Source of the DNA: Botryllus schlosseri
Lineage: Eukaryota; Chordata; Ascidiacea; Stolidobranchia; Styelidae
DNA length: 33,650 nucleotides
Reading direction: 5' to 3'
Assembly: GCA_000444245.1 (NCBI GenBank)
Contig: ATSW01007320.1
Span: forward strand, 1 to 33,650
The position numbers were made by a program, and so were the translations under genes. The notes under the pieces were generated by a model, which saw nothing but the letters and a program-made list of their open reading frames with translations, ran no database searches and had not been told where the DNA came from. Positions 19,342 to 31,187 of this stretch are shown here, piece by piece; within the stretch, counting starts at the first letter, position 1, and each line of letters opens with the position of its first letter.

Positions 19342-19766
19342 GGTGTTCAAAAATGACTTTTTCTCTCAAATTCTACTGGCTACATGATAAAATTGTTAGG
19401 TAACCAAATTGAAGCCTGCACACCAAATTTGGTTCAATTCCAACCAGTAGGTCTGAGGTAGGTCGTGGCTTCGTGTACAAGGGTCTATATTCACACCCGT
19501 ATATCACGGGTGGTACTCGGGTATGAGTGTAGATCTATACGCATATTTGTCAACAGCGTAAAGATTTTGACCATTCTAGGCAGTTGAATCGTGCGTATTT
19601 GGCCCTAGTCGAAATCGATGTCATCTATTTCTTTTTCGAACGTCCTCAAGACACTTAAGACACTATAATGCTAATCACGATTGATATTGCTCAATAGGTC
19701 TAGAATCTTCAAAAGCTTCTCACTGCAAACTTGGTTTTAATGGACCAGACTACATGTAGTTCCAGA
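19342..19766. other. Probable 3' flank of the candidate exon at 19767, otherwise empty
   Basis: A minus-strand ATTAAA at about 19737-19742, some 25 bases after the stop at 19767, could be a polyadenylation signal. Nothing else is recognised. Confidence 0.35.
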
Positions 19767-19880
19767 TCAAAGACGGTGCCCCTCAATCGTAGTATCTTCC
19801 GCACACGTCACGATATCTGGTTCTCGTGACTGCAGTGGCGCATCAACTTCCCGCATAGTGAGAACTGCGGCCGGCAAGGA
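19767..19880 (-). CDS. Candidate terminal exon, polar C-terminal peptide
   Basis: A good acceptor (TTTTCACCTTCAG) is followed by 37 codons and a stop, in phase 0 and GC-rich: SLPAAVLTMREVDAPLQSRE then PDIVTCAEDTTIEGHRL. It resembles the cytoplasmic C-terminus of a membrane or adaptor protein whose earlier exons would lie to the right. None of those exons was identified. The possible polyadenylation signal just downstream supports it weakly. It is not part of the GPCR, which begins downstream at 18572. Confidence 0.4.
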   Translation of the reverse strand, partial: SLPAAVLTMREVDAPLQSREPDIVTCAEDTTIEGHRL

Positions 19881-20708
19881 CTGAAGGTGAAAATTTCAAA
19901 ACGACACCACCATGAAATATTTATCGGTATCATGTAAGTGGCAGAGAACATGAACCAGGGCTAATGCTATCATGTTTCGGTGTACCTTGTAAGTCTGGCG
20001 ACATGGATATTAGTAGAGGAATTATCTCAGTACGATCTTGCATGCTGTTTCCAGTTCACAGGCATAGCCAACCGAATCAAGTCAAAACCAATATCGAGAA
20101 AAAAGGTTCGCCTAACCTGACGATGTCACGATTATGTAGTAATGCCATGTTACGATGATTCCACCCTGTAGATATGCTTCGATATTAGGGTAGTCAATTG
20201 GGTGAAGTAGGTTACCTTATGACGGTATTTAGATAATTATGTATTCGCATTCAAGTATAATGTATCGGCAATAAATGCACTAATGCTCCTGAGTAGGCTT
20301 TAATTTCAGAGATTACTTTGACCACCACGGCACACACGACGAAGGAAGCCCAGCATTAAGAGTTAAAAACAATATGATAAGTATTAGTTCCAAGGAATAA
20401 CTGAGATGTAAGATTATTGACAATATAGTAAGTTAACAACGGTACGACAATGTGGGTCACAAAGAAATGAAAGAATCCCAACATCAGCATGCTATTCAAA
20501 GCTATCTTCATACCCACGTAAATGGTACAGTCAAATCTCCTTATTTGACATTCTACGTCGAATCAGCTCGTCGCAGTTGTGTAGCTAATCATGATCGAAG
20601 CGACAGTCCGACTTATTTTTTTTTTTAAAAAGGTTAATTATTTGGATGATTAGGCGACCCCTGTCGCAGTAATTACATGTGCAATGTGCATGTGCAAATA
20701 CAGCATTC
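19881..20708. other. No confirmed gene; one weak plus-strand exon candidate
   Basis: A strong plus-strand acceptor (GCTTTAATTTCAG ending at 20309) precedes a protein-like segment (DYFDHHGTHDEGSPALRVKN), but no good donor follows. The complementary strand codes for a hydrophobic stretch without an acceptor. Nothing else is recognised. Confidence 0.3.
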
Positions 20709-21091
20709 CAGTGATGAGCGGACTGTAATATTTTTCGGTCCAAGTCCAGTCCTGAAAATTTTCAATTCAGTCCTAGTCCATCCTGATCCAAAAATATTTT
20801 CAAAATTTACTGTCCAAGTCCNGTCCTGAAAATTTTCAATTCAGNCCTACTCCATCCTGATCCAAAAATATTTNCCAGATTTTCAGTGCAACTCCATCCT
20901 GATCCAAAAAAATTTCAAAATCGAAAGTACAATTCTATACTGAAAAAACAGAAGGACATGTTAGGTCGGTTATAAACACTGCACATCAAATTCGTTTCAA
21001 TTCCAGCTTGTAGAAGCGAAGTTATTACAACGCAAGAAGTTTCAATATACTAAAATGCATACACATTTTTTATAGTGGCTGCCCGTCCCTA
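20709..21091. mobile_element. Probable hAT element with 74-bp internal tandem repeat
   Basis: The left end CAGTGATGAGCGGACTG and right end ...GGCTGCCCGTCCCTA complement each other at about two thirds of positions, and the right end is a common hAT terminus (TAGGGACGGGC). The interior carries 74-bp tandem units: 20738-20811, 20812-20885, and a partial third to about 20925. Their core reads GTCCAAGTCCAGTCCTGAAA and TCCATCCTGATCCAAAAATA. No clear target duplication is seen, so the borders are provisional. Confidence 0.55.
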
Positions 21092-23467
21092 TAAAGTTTT
21101 GTAAGAAATTGGTCCTTTAGGCTGCAGAGAGAAGATTGTACCACCACGACTTGGTAGAATTCGTGCTCTTCTACTATAATATAGGGTTGAAAAGTCTACA
21201 GCAGCGAAAGTGGCACGAATATAGCATACGAACTATATAGGCAAACTTTTCCTATGGATCAGCAGACTTAGTAGTATCTCGACTCGACCTAAATCCATGT
21301 CTCTGAGAAAGAGAAGCATATGAAGTAGCCCAGATGGATTGTTAACATTATACAAACAGGCTGTTGCACTTGCGCCACTTGCACTTGGCAGCTTGGCAGC
21401 AGATGAAGTGACCTGGACCTAATATTTCGATATGCACCTATATATGCGAACTTTAACTCCATATTTCTGCAATTCTAACATCAAATAATTCCTTAGGTCC
21501 TCGTGTAAACAGCACTTGATAAGATCTACGGTAATGTGCTGTTTACAAATTTACAATGATTGCTCTGGTTGAAGAAATTCTGTCCAATCCAATGCTCATA
21601 TCTGCCGCATTCGTCACTAATAGGTCATTCCAGACACCCGCGCCGTGCTAAGTAGGCAATTCGACACACCAATTCATTAAGAGATGACTCATTACTGTAT
21701 TTCCTTGGAATGACCCTAATTGGACGAATGTATTGGTATTAGTAAACTTCAGACGAACAGTAGTATTCCGATACAATTTGAATTCATTTCAACCGGCATA
21801 TGATATAATGTCTATATTCAATATACAAAGTCAATTCAAATCAGCTTCTACTAACTCACGTGCCTACTGGCGACGAGTTCTCTTGTTAACTAATCCCCAA
21901 TCTAACGTTGCAGACGCGCGATGCCGTTTGCGCACGTAAGCTTCTAGTTGGGCTGGCCGTGCTAGCATCGAATCCTGTACCCGTCTGATTTATTGCTCGG
22001 ATTCATGCGAGGCAGACTGGCGAACAGAATTATGCATGCATTACACGGCGCTGCGCCGGAAATGATGTAGTACTGAACATAGTTGCTCAAGCACAAATCC
22101 TTACGGTAAATTTCAATTATGGGAGACGATAGGACTAATCAACGTGCACTTCCGTGGTCTTCAGAGGCTTTATTTAGTGTGTTGCTGCTAACGTAGGCTT
22201 GTAGCGATGACTATTAAGCTTTTCATGTTGTCTGTACTCTTGCTGCAACAGTATTTTGAAATGGAGTATCAATGACACATTTGCATTACCAATTACCACG
22301 CGAATGCGACCGGAGTAGGATCCCATTGAACAACAGGACTGATTTGATGGATGACTACGAAAAATATTGTCATATACGGGTTGAGATCAATATCTCCAAT
22401 TTAGTAGCATCGCTACGGCAGGAGATGCTTATTGCCTTGGAAAAGACAGATTGTAAGGATTATTTAAATGAATCAAGCTCGTGCGCACTGCAGTGCAACA
22501 GCGTTCATGTGCGATGACCGCAACTCAGCAACATGTTTGCATTTGGTTGAAACACGCAAATCAAAGAAGAGATGGCAGTGCCGTGTCTGCAAAAACTTGA
22601 ACGATTTAATGCATTGCCATACTTAATGAAAGGAGTGAAATTCACAAAACGAGGTGAATTGACACATCGTGTTTTACTTGGTCAGCATGCCATACAGATT
22701 ACATAGAATTGACAAGTAGTCACTCTTCGCGGCATATCATTTGGTTATCTGAGAAATGCGAAGTTTGAATTTTCGACATCCTGACATCGCCTTCGTTTGT
22801 TATATCACTATATATCTGTGTTGAAGACATCTGGGAAAATTTCAGTACANTNAACTGACCAGAATGAATACCGTATACCACTGTCTGACAGATCTATTTC
22901 GCATATAAACACATGTGTCTTCATGTTCATCGCCTGCCCTTTTCAATCCGTTTTCTGTTTTTGATTCAGTGTGCAACCGTACATTGCATAATGTGCATGC
23001 CTATTTGTCATGTTCAAAGAGGCCACGGTGCGTGCATGATTGAACGATTACTCAAATTTGTTCCGGCTCCTTCCTACCTCTTCATTTTATCACAATCTTA
23101 TGGCGTTTTGAAACGGTGAAATTTGTAATGCACTTAATACGCTGAAATGAAACTAAATGTTGGTATTACCAGAGGTTACCACTGAATAACTTCTTCGCGC
23201 GCTGAAAAATAGGCTCATAATGCACCGTGCACCCCTTGATTAGTCCTAGTCGCTCCGCTTTGCAGTTCCGTAAGGAAATGAGTCAATGAGAGCCAAGTTC
23301 ACTTCCTAGTAAGGTCAAATACCGCGAAACTGCAATCACGAACCTTCCCACTAACGTGATCTCGGCGAAAAGCAACAATCAAGTCTCAGTAGTGGAATAT
23401 GCGGGCAGTAAAACCATTAGTGAAGACTTCGTCAAAACAGCAAATGAACAAACACTATTTGCAACAT
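21092..23467. other. Long stretch with no supported gene
   Basis: Open frames such as plus 22272-22517 (MTHLHYQLPRECDRSRIPLN onward, with NISNLVASLRQEMLIALEKT) look protein-like, but no splice sites or family signature confirm them. A 50-bp block at 23058-23108 (TTCCGGCTCCTTCCTACCTC onward) resembles 30848-30900 and is probably a shared decayed repeat. Nothing else is recognised. Confidence 0.4.
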
Positions 23468-23671
23468 GATACCCGTAGTGACGCGCATCCCGTGTTCAAC
23501 TCTGCTGCCACTAGCATTACTCCAGCTTACCATTACCTATAATCTGGTTTAACAAGCTAGACTGGTCTAGATACCGGCAGTGACTCGCATCCCGTGTTCA
23601 ACACTGCGGCCACTAGAATTACTCCAGCTTACCGTTACCGGTAAACTGGTTTCACAAGCTAGACCGGTCTA
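23468..23671. repeat. 102-bp tandem duplication
   Basis: Unit 1 is 23468-23569 and unit 2 is 23570-23671. They share blocks such as CGCATCCCGTGTTCAAC and ATTACTCCAGCTTACC, with about ten differences by eye. Each unit ends in CTAGACTGGTCTAG or CTAGACCGGTCTAG; the second is a perfect 14-bp palindrome. No element ends are visible. Confidence 0.85.
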
Positions 23672-24884
23672 GGTCAGCGTTGATACACCCGACGCCCGAC
23701 GCTCCTGCCAAGCTGACTATCACGGAGTAACAGAAGATAAATGGAACTTTGGGAATATCATCACGATGAACTCACTGCAATAGCGAAAGGAAAATACGTT
23801 CCGGGCGCGCTCTCTACGTATTATTGTGAACCTATACTGTATTAAAAACAATTCCATGCTGTTTTAATCAGCTATGTTAGCCTTCGCGATGCACCGACTA
23901 CAAAACGGAAACACGTCTCTAGCATTAGGTCATTCGATGCGTTCTGTATATATATACAATATACAATACACTCAATCCTGCGAAACGCTTATATATTCCT
24001 ATTACGCTTCACGATAAATATCTGCGCGCTGTAACGAGAACGGGGGAATGCAAACTACCACAGTGCTGCATGTTTGGTAGGGAAAGCTATACAATTGCAT
24101 TGTTGACGACGTGATGGAAAGTAAGGTCGATTGATTCCTGGGGGATCAGTATTCACTCAGTCTAAAATAGGTAGTAATTGAAAACTCGTCCGGTTTGTTA
24201 CGTACGATTCGCGTAGACTGTATATCAACAGAAATAAATAAAACGGTACTCGAGTGCTAGGGTGTTGTATAGTATGATATGGTAAGGAGCGATGCATTTC
24301 CATATTTCACACTTGACTAAGTATTTTCATGCAAAACCTGAAATTTTCCATTCAATACCAACATCTTTGAGTACCATATCTGATACATTTCCATACTTTT
24401 GGTGTGATAAATACAGATTGATAGTTCCAGGTCTTGGCGCGTTCCTCTGTGAATAAACTATTGGAGACGTCTGCACTTATAAATTTCACTCACAAACTAA
24501 TATGTACGGACACTCGACGCTTAGTGCCGCTTATTCATGACCTAATTACCGATTGTCCCTCCTCACGAAGATGATGGGTTTACGTGTAGAATTTTGTGTG
24601 GCATTGGCAGGGTATGTCTATCCAAGAGGTAATTGTCGTCAGCGTTACTACTCAATTAGAAGTAGGAGTGTGCTACGCTATAAATTCTTACTCTATTATA
24701 ATTGCAAGTACAGTAGAGATTCTCAAAGCATGCTATAAAACTATCTCTTGTATGGTCCTCTCTTTGATTTACTTAACAAAGAGCTATGTGATGGATTAGC
24801 TGCATCTCAATGTTATCTATGTCGCAATGGCTTGCAACTTGCAAGGTACATGTTCATTGTTCAACAACCCTAGCCAAGCATGAC
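23672..24884. other. No gene recognised
   Basis: Overlapping plus-strand frames at 24553-24799 contain hydrophobic but unremarkable sequence. I see no TIRs, repeats or credible splice pairs. Confidence 0.45.
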
Positions 24885-25506
24885 AGGGCCTGAACTATAT
24901 GTAAATAGATCGCTTGACTGATAAACTGTCGTTTAATTTGAGGTCCTTTCCAAATTCACTGACGCCCAGGCGAGATCGACCAAAATTACGTTTTCACTTG
25001 GTCACCTTTTCAGTCTATTGATTTTGTCGAAGTCGCCAACACTGAGTTTTGCTGCAATGCCTTGGACCAAGTTTTGCAGACCAGGTGGGATTCAGGGTGT
25101 GGTAGTTGACTTGTTTTATGGACTATCGCTTTGCTGTCGGGCTTTTTGCGGAAAATTACTTCCGCAATGCGGTATTTTCTTGCTGCGTACCGGAAAAGAG
25201 TGTTATTTTCGGTGGTCTCGCCAGGCCGTCCGTGAAATGGGGAAGTGCCAAATTTGACAGCTCTGCCGGAGCTGACAGCGAAATGCTGTCGTGTAGGTTT
25301 CAAACCTAAAGAACATGAAAGTGTATGCATGATCGATTGAATAGCGAAGAAACGAAACAAGCAGATATTCCGCAAATCTTAAACTATTGGGATATACAAC
25401 GCAACTTACCCCAATAATTGTAAAAGATTCTAATTGCAACTTTTTACCGCAACTTTTGTTAAAATTAAGTGCACGAGCGATTTTTGTGCAACGAAAACTT
25501 GTCCTA
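24885..25506 (+). mobile_element. hAT element, family of 9990-10431, copy B
   Basis: The core 24898-25064 matches 10169-10330 of copy A. The right end GCAACGAAAACTTGTCCTA matches copy A's right end, and the octamer after it, CTAATGAC, shares its last five bases with AGCATGAC before the presumed left end at 24885. Relative to copy A the left terminus is shortened. The middle (about 25075-25430) has extra GC-rich sequence that is open in two plus frames and two minus frames. Borders are provisional. Confidence 0.6.
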
Positions 25507-25994
25507 CTAATGACACAACCAATAGGCACATTTTACAAAAGAATATGTTCAGTTAGCGTCATACAGTAGTTATTTAACTCGGTTTTTGTGGCGGCTTCAC
25601 TCATAGAAGTGATGCGAACTTATCCCCAAACTGCTTTCCATTTTTCATATTCCAGAGTGTTGAATAAAGTAATTTGCTTAAGTAGAATGGAAGTAGAAGC
25701 AGAAGAAACGTTTTCCATCGACAACAAAATGTCATACCAACGTAACCAAGTAAATATAGGTATATGAATTAATACTAAGGCTTCGTGCGTTTCAATCAGA
25801 ACGTAAAAAGGGGTACAAACTAAAGAGTTTCATTAGCACATATCCATCTTATGGTACCGACAAAAGTAGGGATATGTGGAATGATTTCCATACCGTACTT
25901 GCGCATTCCCACATTCCATACCGAAATTTCCCTCCATACCAAACCTACGAAAGCGTTTATGAATTCGCCCGAGGAATATACTGTTATTAAATGC
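25507..25994. other. No gene recognised
   Basis: AT-rich sequence between two hAT elements. I see nothing further. Confidence 0.5.
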
Positions 25995-26002
25995 TCATAG
26001 CC

Positions 26003-27104
26003 TAGGGTTGCCACGTCCGGAATTTCACAGTTAAAACTGCGTCCGGGAGGGATTTCTAAAGTATGCCTAAATGACCGGAATTCTGAAGGCTTGAAGTAAT
26101 ATCACAATTTAATACAAACAATATTATTTATGGGTGGATTTATGCTACATGAAATTTNTCTTCGCGCTGCGCGCGATTAGTGTCACATATATTGGTTTTA
26201 ATATGGAGACTACTACCCTCGCAAAAACTGAGATCAAAAATAAATATAAAAGTATTCATTTGCAGAAATAAGTCTAATTGTAATCGTAATTACAAGATAA
26301 CGGTATATTCATAGAGTGGGTTTAGGCCGTTTGGATGCTTTATTCAAAGATAGTGGTTCTAAACCTGGGGATAGTTTGCCTTTATTCGGGGGTTCGCGAA
26401 TATGTTGAACGTAAAATAGGCCGTGAGTAAGTCTGGGCAAATGTGCCGACCCGGGGCCTACGATACTTAAGCCGACCTTAAATTAGTAATCAGCTGATCA
26501 AATCTCGAGCTGGGCCGCGGCAAATTGGAAATGGAGTCGCGACCATAAAAGGTTGGAACCCACCGGATGTGCGGTGTTTGTATAGCTCATAGGTGCAGTG
26601 CGCACCGGCATTAGGCTGAGAAATAATCATATCAGTGTGACAGGAACACGNCTTTACGATGTACAATTACGCTCCTTGCATTTTCGAAGTCATCATCCTC
26701 CACCTGCTCAACCGCTAACTCTGATCATGTCGGTGGAGAGAGGATCAAAATTATATAGTAATACATGGAAGAACCAATATTGTTGACATAATTCATTCAA
26801 ATCATTTAACGACCAGATACATATAGTAAGCCCCCAGAAGTTCCAACGATTACCCTACGGTGGGCCCAAATCAGTGTTTATTTGTGCGGGAGGGGCTGGA
26901 AAAATGTGGCTTCGGCCATGATTACAGCTTACAACACACAACCACATACTCCTGAACCGGATCGTGACCAGCTCTAGTCGATAGACAAAGCTTTGCGAGT
27001 GGGACGTCATTTTGATCGCCAATGCGCTCATGCCTCATTTTAAAATCCACTAGTGGGCGCTAAAGAGCGGCCGGAATTTATGTCACAAAAATATGGTAAC
27101 CCTA
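26003..27104. mobile_element. hAT element, about 1.1 kb, with a nested hAT
   Basis: The ends TAGGGTTGCCACGTCCGGAA and ...AATATGGTAACCCTA are inverted repeats, with CCGGAATTT near both. The flanks TCATAGCC (25995-26002) and TCATAGCT (27105-27112) are a near-perfect 8-bp target duplication. A second hAT relic lies inside at 26351-26565. No transposase is recognisable. Confidence 0.85.
26351..26565. mobile_element. Small nested hAT relic
   Basis: The left end TAGTGGTTCTAAACCTGGGG and right end GGAGTCGCGACCATAAAAGG followed by TTGGAACCCACCG fit the common hAT pattern CAGTGGTTCTCAACCTTTTTGGGTCGCGACCC. No clear target duplication remains. It is inside the 26003-27104 element. Confidence 0.7.
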
Positions 27105-27112
27105 TCATAGCT

Positions 27113-28130
27113 CCGACCAGGGACTAGAACAGTGTATATTGCAGTTAGAAATCGTAGATAACTCACTCTATCAATAAACTCACTGACAGGCCAAGAAATC
27201 CCAACTTAAACTGTGCACATGTACAAGTACAGTACAAGTACCGCGCACATACCATCTAAATAGACACAAATCAATGAGCATTGATCGGCAGAAGCTACCA
27301 GCATAAACTACCCATCTAATAGCAAACGTTTCGGTAACTTTTCGTTCTTAAATCGACCAAGCACTCTCTGGTTAAAATTAGATTACGTCTTTCCAAGTCA
27401 ACTTACGCATTTCAACGTAAAGTATTCTTTGCTCATGAAAGTTTCATACAATCAAGGTACTCCGGCACTCATTAACTTGGGTACCCGGCAGGACGGTGAA
27501 AGCGAACATACAAATTCATTATTCAACCACATAACATACGCGATCGTATTAAGATTGTCGCGAACACAACCTGCCACCACGCATGCGACGTCTAACCCTT
27601 TCATGCCGAAGGCTTCCATCCCAACTTTTTTTGCTTTTCGCTCTGGCCTCAACAATACAGGATTATTCCATTCACGCCAGGACAATAGCTCGCAGCGTAT
27701 AGGGAGTCGGTCACATAGGCATATTCGAGTGCAAACCCTTTCCTGCTATACGAAATGCATCAACATTTCGGGCGAATGCGCGCTCACGTGACATCAGAGT
27801 AGACCTAGACATGCATTGTATTCTTCGCCTCCACTATATCATTCATGACTGAAATACGACCCGTCGCTTCCTACGTCAGCGCGTTGAATAAATTGGCACA
27901 CAACAGGCTGATAAATACCGGTAAAGATGGGTCGGAATAGCTGTTACTATTTATCATGACAGCGGAAACATTGTATCAGACGTATATAGTATATATCCTT
28001 GAGTCAAAAGAAATGCAATTATTATCAGAGTGACCTTCAACGACGATGTTCGAGTGTATAATGAAGCTAACATGACCATTGCCTATTCCCGTCAAGGAAA
28101 TTATCAAATGTGCATGTACTGTATGTATAT
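27113..28130. other. No confirmed gene; open frames on both strands at 27429-27791
   Basis: The minus-strand frame 27452-27685 (WREWNNPVLLRPERKAKKVG, then MEAFGMKGLDVACVVAGCV) and the opposite frame 27429-27791 overlap. The minus sequence reads like conserved repetitive or coding DNA, but I cannot assign a family. Nothing else is recognised. Confidence 0.3.
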
Positions 28131-28138
28131 GTGTAGAC

Positions 28139-28646
28139 CAGGGACGGGCAACATACGGCCCGCGAAGGGATATTGACCGGCCCGCAGAGAGTTTTTACCC
28201 TGAAAGTATTGACAAATTTTNTGCATCACAGAATGAATCCGAGTTTGCCAACCTTAAGAAAGATGATCATGAAACTATTTGCTCTGTTCTGATCTACATA
28301 CATTTTCGACCATGAACTTTAACGAGACAAGGCTGCGTTTCGAAATAACTGATGTCCACGTGCAGTGCATGGTTTCTACATACGACATGCAGCCAGAGTT
28401 CAAAGAACTTGGTGACAACTTTGACCAACCACAGATGTATGATTGACTTCAACAGCTATTGTTAATATATTCATTAAACACTGTTTTGAGTCTCTATGCT
28501 CTAAACTTGAATATACACCTTATACGATTTATTCCTTGTATAGTGGAAAAATACGTGATTAATGTATATTTATTTTGTAATCCGGCCCGGCAAGTACTTC
28601 AATTTCACATATCCGGCCCGCTGACCGGAGAAGTTGCCCGTCACTA
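28139..28646. mobile_element. hAT element, CAGGGACGGGCAAC type
   Basis: The ends CAGGGACGGGCAACATACGG and ...AAGTTGCCCGTCACTA are inverted repeats followed inward by CGGCCCGC hairpin sequence at both sides. The flanks GTGTAGAC (28131-28138) and GTATAGAC (28647-28654) match at 7 of 8. Short internal frames such as QNESEFANLKKDDHE and MQPEFKELGDNF may be remnants of a transposase C-terminus, but this is not certain. Confidence 0.88.
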
Positions 28647-28654
28647 GTATAGAC

Positions 28655-29783
28655 GTTAGTTAGCCCACAGCACTTGGAATATAGACTGTGATTGTGTGTC
28701 GACCACGTTAGCTGGGTAATGGGCACGCTAGTTTTGTGTTCACAATTGTGCAATGTGCATGTGCTGTGCACTGACTCTGGAAACGAAAATGATAATTTAG
28801 TCTGGACACTGTGACCACCTATAATAACCCGCAAAGATGAAAATCATTTCATTAAATTTTCCCTTTATGGAATCTACTCCTGGCTGTCTTAGATTCACAG
28901 ACTCGATGTAGAAAATGATTCCATGGAAAAGTTCTGGGTCGACGATTCGAACTCCCCAGCAATTGTCCACCCTCTATGAGTCGGAATCAACAGAATTTTA
29001 TAGCACCCTTTTGAGTCGGCGTCGAAGTGAGAGAAACACATACTGTCTATAGAGCCGGCTTCAACTAAATTTTAAAATCGAACCAAGTGTCTCGTATCTT
29101 ACGAAAAAAGTCATTGCAGCTACAGGAGTTAGAAAAATAGTTTAGTTCACTTGGCTAAAGATGGAATAAACGTGTGCGCTCTGATTAGATTCACAGGAAT
29201 GTTGAAGTCGGTGTCGAAGAAACTATCAGGAGTCTAAGTTGGAATTGGATTCAATAATAAAGATAACCGGCTCCACAGATTGCCACAGCTGCAATACATT
29301 TGGGGTCCATTTATCACAAAACACAAACACATTTGGTCCATTTATCACAAAACACAAACACATTTTTTTCTAAACAGAAGAGCCCCCTTAAGCTAAACTA
29401 ACCGAGCCTATTTTGATGGTTCTTCAATTAATTTGATCGCTAACAGAAAAACATCGATTCAATTTCCTGACCTCGTACGTCCCCATGCGGTAGAAATCAT
29501 GAGATCTTCAGCTGCAACGGTCAGAGCGCTTCATCGTGAATTTCATTCTCAATTATGGACTACCATGATAACTAAACTGCAGTAAAGTTGGAAAGAATAT
29601 CTTAGCATTGCGGTTACCAATGCCTTCCTCTGGGATACGACTTGCCGAGACGAGATTTCCAATCACAGAATATATACTGGTAAAATATTAACAAGTACAC
29701 GATAGGCTNCTTGATATTGTACAGTGAAATCTAATCTAGGTAATAAACAATGAACAAGAATCCATTCAACTCGTTTGATCATG
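28655..29783. other. 3' flank of the mucin-like gene; 31-bp tandem duplication
   Basis: GGTCCATTTATCACAAAACA plus CAAACACATTT occurs exactly twice at 29304-29334 and 29335-29365. No canonical polyadenylation signal for the gene at 29784 was found close to its stop. Nothing else is recognised. Confidence 0.5.
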
Positions 29784-29875
29784 CTAGATCTCAATGTTTT
29801 CAGGTTCAACTGTTCCGGCCCGGCAGCACATTGCATGCTTGATCCATATTAAAATACCCGCAGCTGCCCCTCCGC
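29784..29875 (-). CDS. Mucin-like membrane protein, terminal exon (TM end and tail)
   Basis: A strong acceptor (ACTATCTTTCAG) begins the exon at 29875. In the phase required by the preceding exon it reads GGGAAAGILIWIKHAMCCRA then GTVEPENIEI and a TAG stop at 29784-29786. The first 12 residues complete the transmembrane helix begun in the exon at 30271. It is followed by a stop-transfer Lys-His, two Cys that could be palmitoylated, and an acidic tail of about a dozen residues. The phase match (one base from the previous exon) across three exons is the main support. Confidence 0.82.
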
Positions 29876-30270
29876 CTGAAAGATAGTATGTTGCATCATT
29901 AATTCGAAATTAACACGCTATCGAATATATTTCGTAGCAACGCGGGGAGTTCTCGTCAGTAGCCTGTTTTGGTGATTTATCTACAATCCTCATCCATTAT
30001 CTCGATANTGATACGACGTGTTTACAAACAAAGTCAAGAGAAAGACGCATAGAAGAGAAAGAAAAGAGCCAGATCAATTTCGTGAATTTACACACTCCGT
30101 GCTGGTACAAACAGAGCTGGGAACGTCAAAAGCCAAATAACGAGTCATAGGTATACGAAGAAGTGGTATATTTTGAACAACAGCGTTAGAGTCTCGGCTA
30201 ATGAATGAAATAGTACGGACTCTATATGCATTTTTCTAATGCGACAAAATGTGACACGAAATTGTCTTAC

Positions 30271-30333
30271 CTACGACCAAAACCCCCAATGTGATCCACA
30301 GCCACAGTAAATCATCTTCGCTCTTACCGCAAT
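30271..30333 (-). CDS. Mucin-like membrane protein, TM exon (63 bp)
   Basis: This exon is flanked by TTTCTCAAG (acceptor) and a textbook donor (GTCGTAG followed by GTAAGACA). It reads (D)CGKSEDDLLWLWITLGVLV with phase 1 at both ends, so it can be inserted or skipped without a frameshift. The hydrophobic run LLWLWITLGVLVV continues into the next exon as GGGAAAGILIWI, giving one helix of about 25 residues rich in small residues. The single Cys pairs by position with the Cys ending the stalk exon. Confidence 0.8.
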   Translation of the reverse strand: MAVRAKMIYCGCGSHWGFWS

Positions 30334-31187
30334 CTTGAGAAATATGAATATTTATCAATGTTAAAGATTGGACGGGCGCGCTGTGCATATTTATACTGAG
30401 TAAAGTTTCGGTCAGAAGAAGCAAGGAAAGCTCTAGGATTCTGANAGGGGTGTACACACGTACATTTACACTTGAACACCGACATGGCGTATCTGGTTGC
30501 TTACAAATGTTGCTTATGATATTATGGTCTGATGAGAAAAACACGATCACGTCCGACACGTCGTGTGTTCTGCTACCGATGTTCGTTATATACACTAATG
30601 CTAGTGTTCATCGTCCGTTCGACCTTAGGGAGCTTGTATGCTCTGTAAACTAACGATAGATATTCTTCGCCGAATCAGTATCGAAGCATTTCGTATCAGT
30701 TGAACATTACGGTATATAACTGGCATTTTCAAATATATCAAATCCTTGTTCTTGACTTCGGGGATNGCGTGAACCCCTAAAAGGCTCTGGTACGTGTGAC
30801 TATAAAACGTTCGCTGCGAGCACGAACATGTGACATCTACTCCAAGTCGTTTCGGCACCCTCCTATCTTTTCCTTATATCGCAATCTTGTGGTATATTGA
30901 TTTGATAATTTTTTTATTAATTGATGATTACCCAATCTGATAACAACTTCTTGTTTAAATTGCTAACAGGACCCTCTAAGTAGCTGGGTTCGCATGCCGA
31001 ACAAAAAGCTGAGCGGAGCGTTTGCATCATCTCTACTTCACTCTGCCATGTCCCTACAATAGCCCCAAGTGATGAGATAATTAGGAAATAGACCGGTCCA
31101 AATACATAAACCCTTTCGAATATATTAACAGCATGTACGATACAACGAGAAAAATATATAGTCGTCGCCAATTGGCTACTGGTTTAC

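Noticed and set aside
20285-20380. Minus-strand hydrophobic segment WASFVVCAVVVKV as a TM exon
   Set aside because: A stop lies directly upstream and no acceptor AG is available.
22272-22517. 81-codon plus-strand ORF as a complete small gene
   Set aside because: It has a plausible composition but no family match, promoter or splice evidence; left as part of an unassigned stretch.
23468-23671. CRISPR-like or satellite array
   Set aside because: Only two units exist, without spacers.
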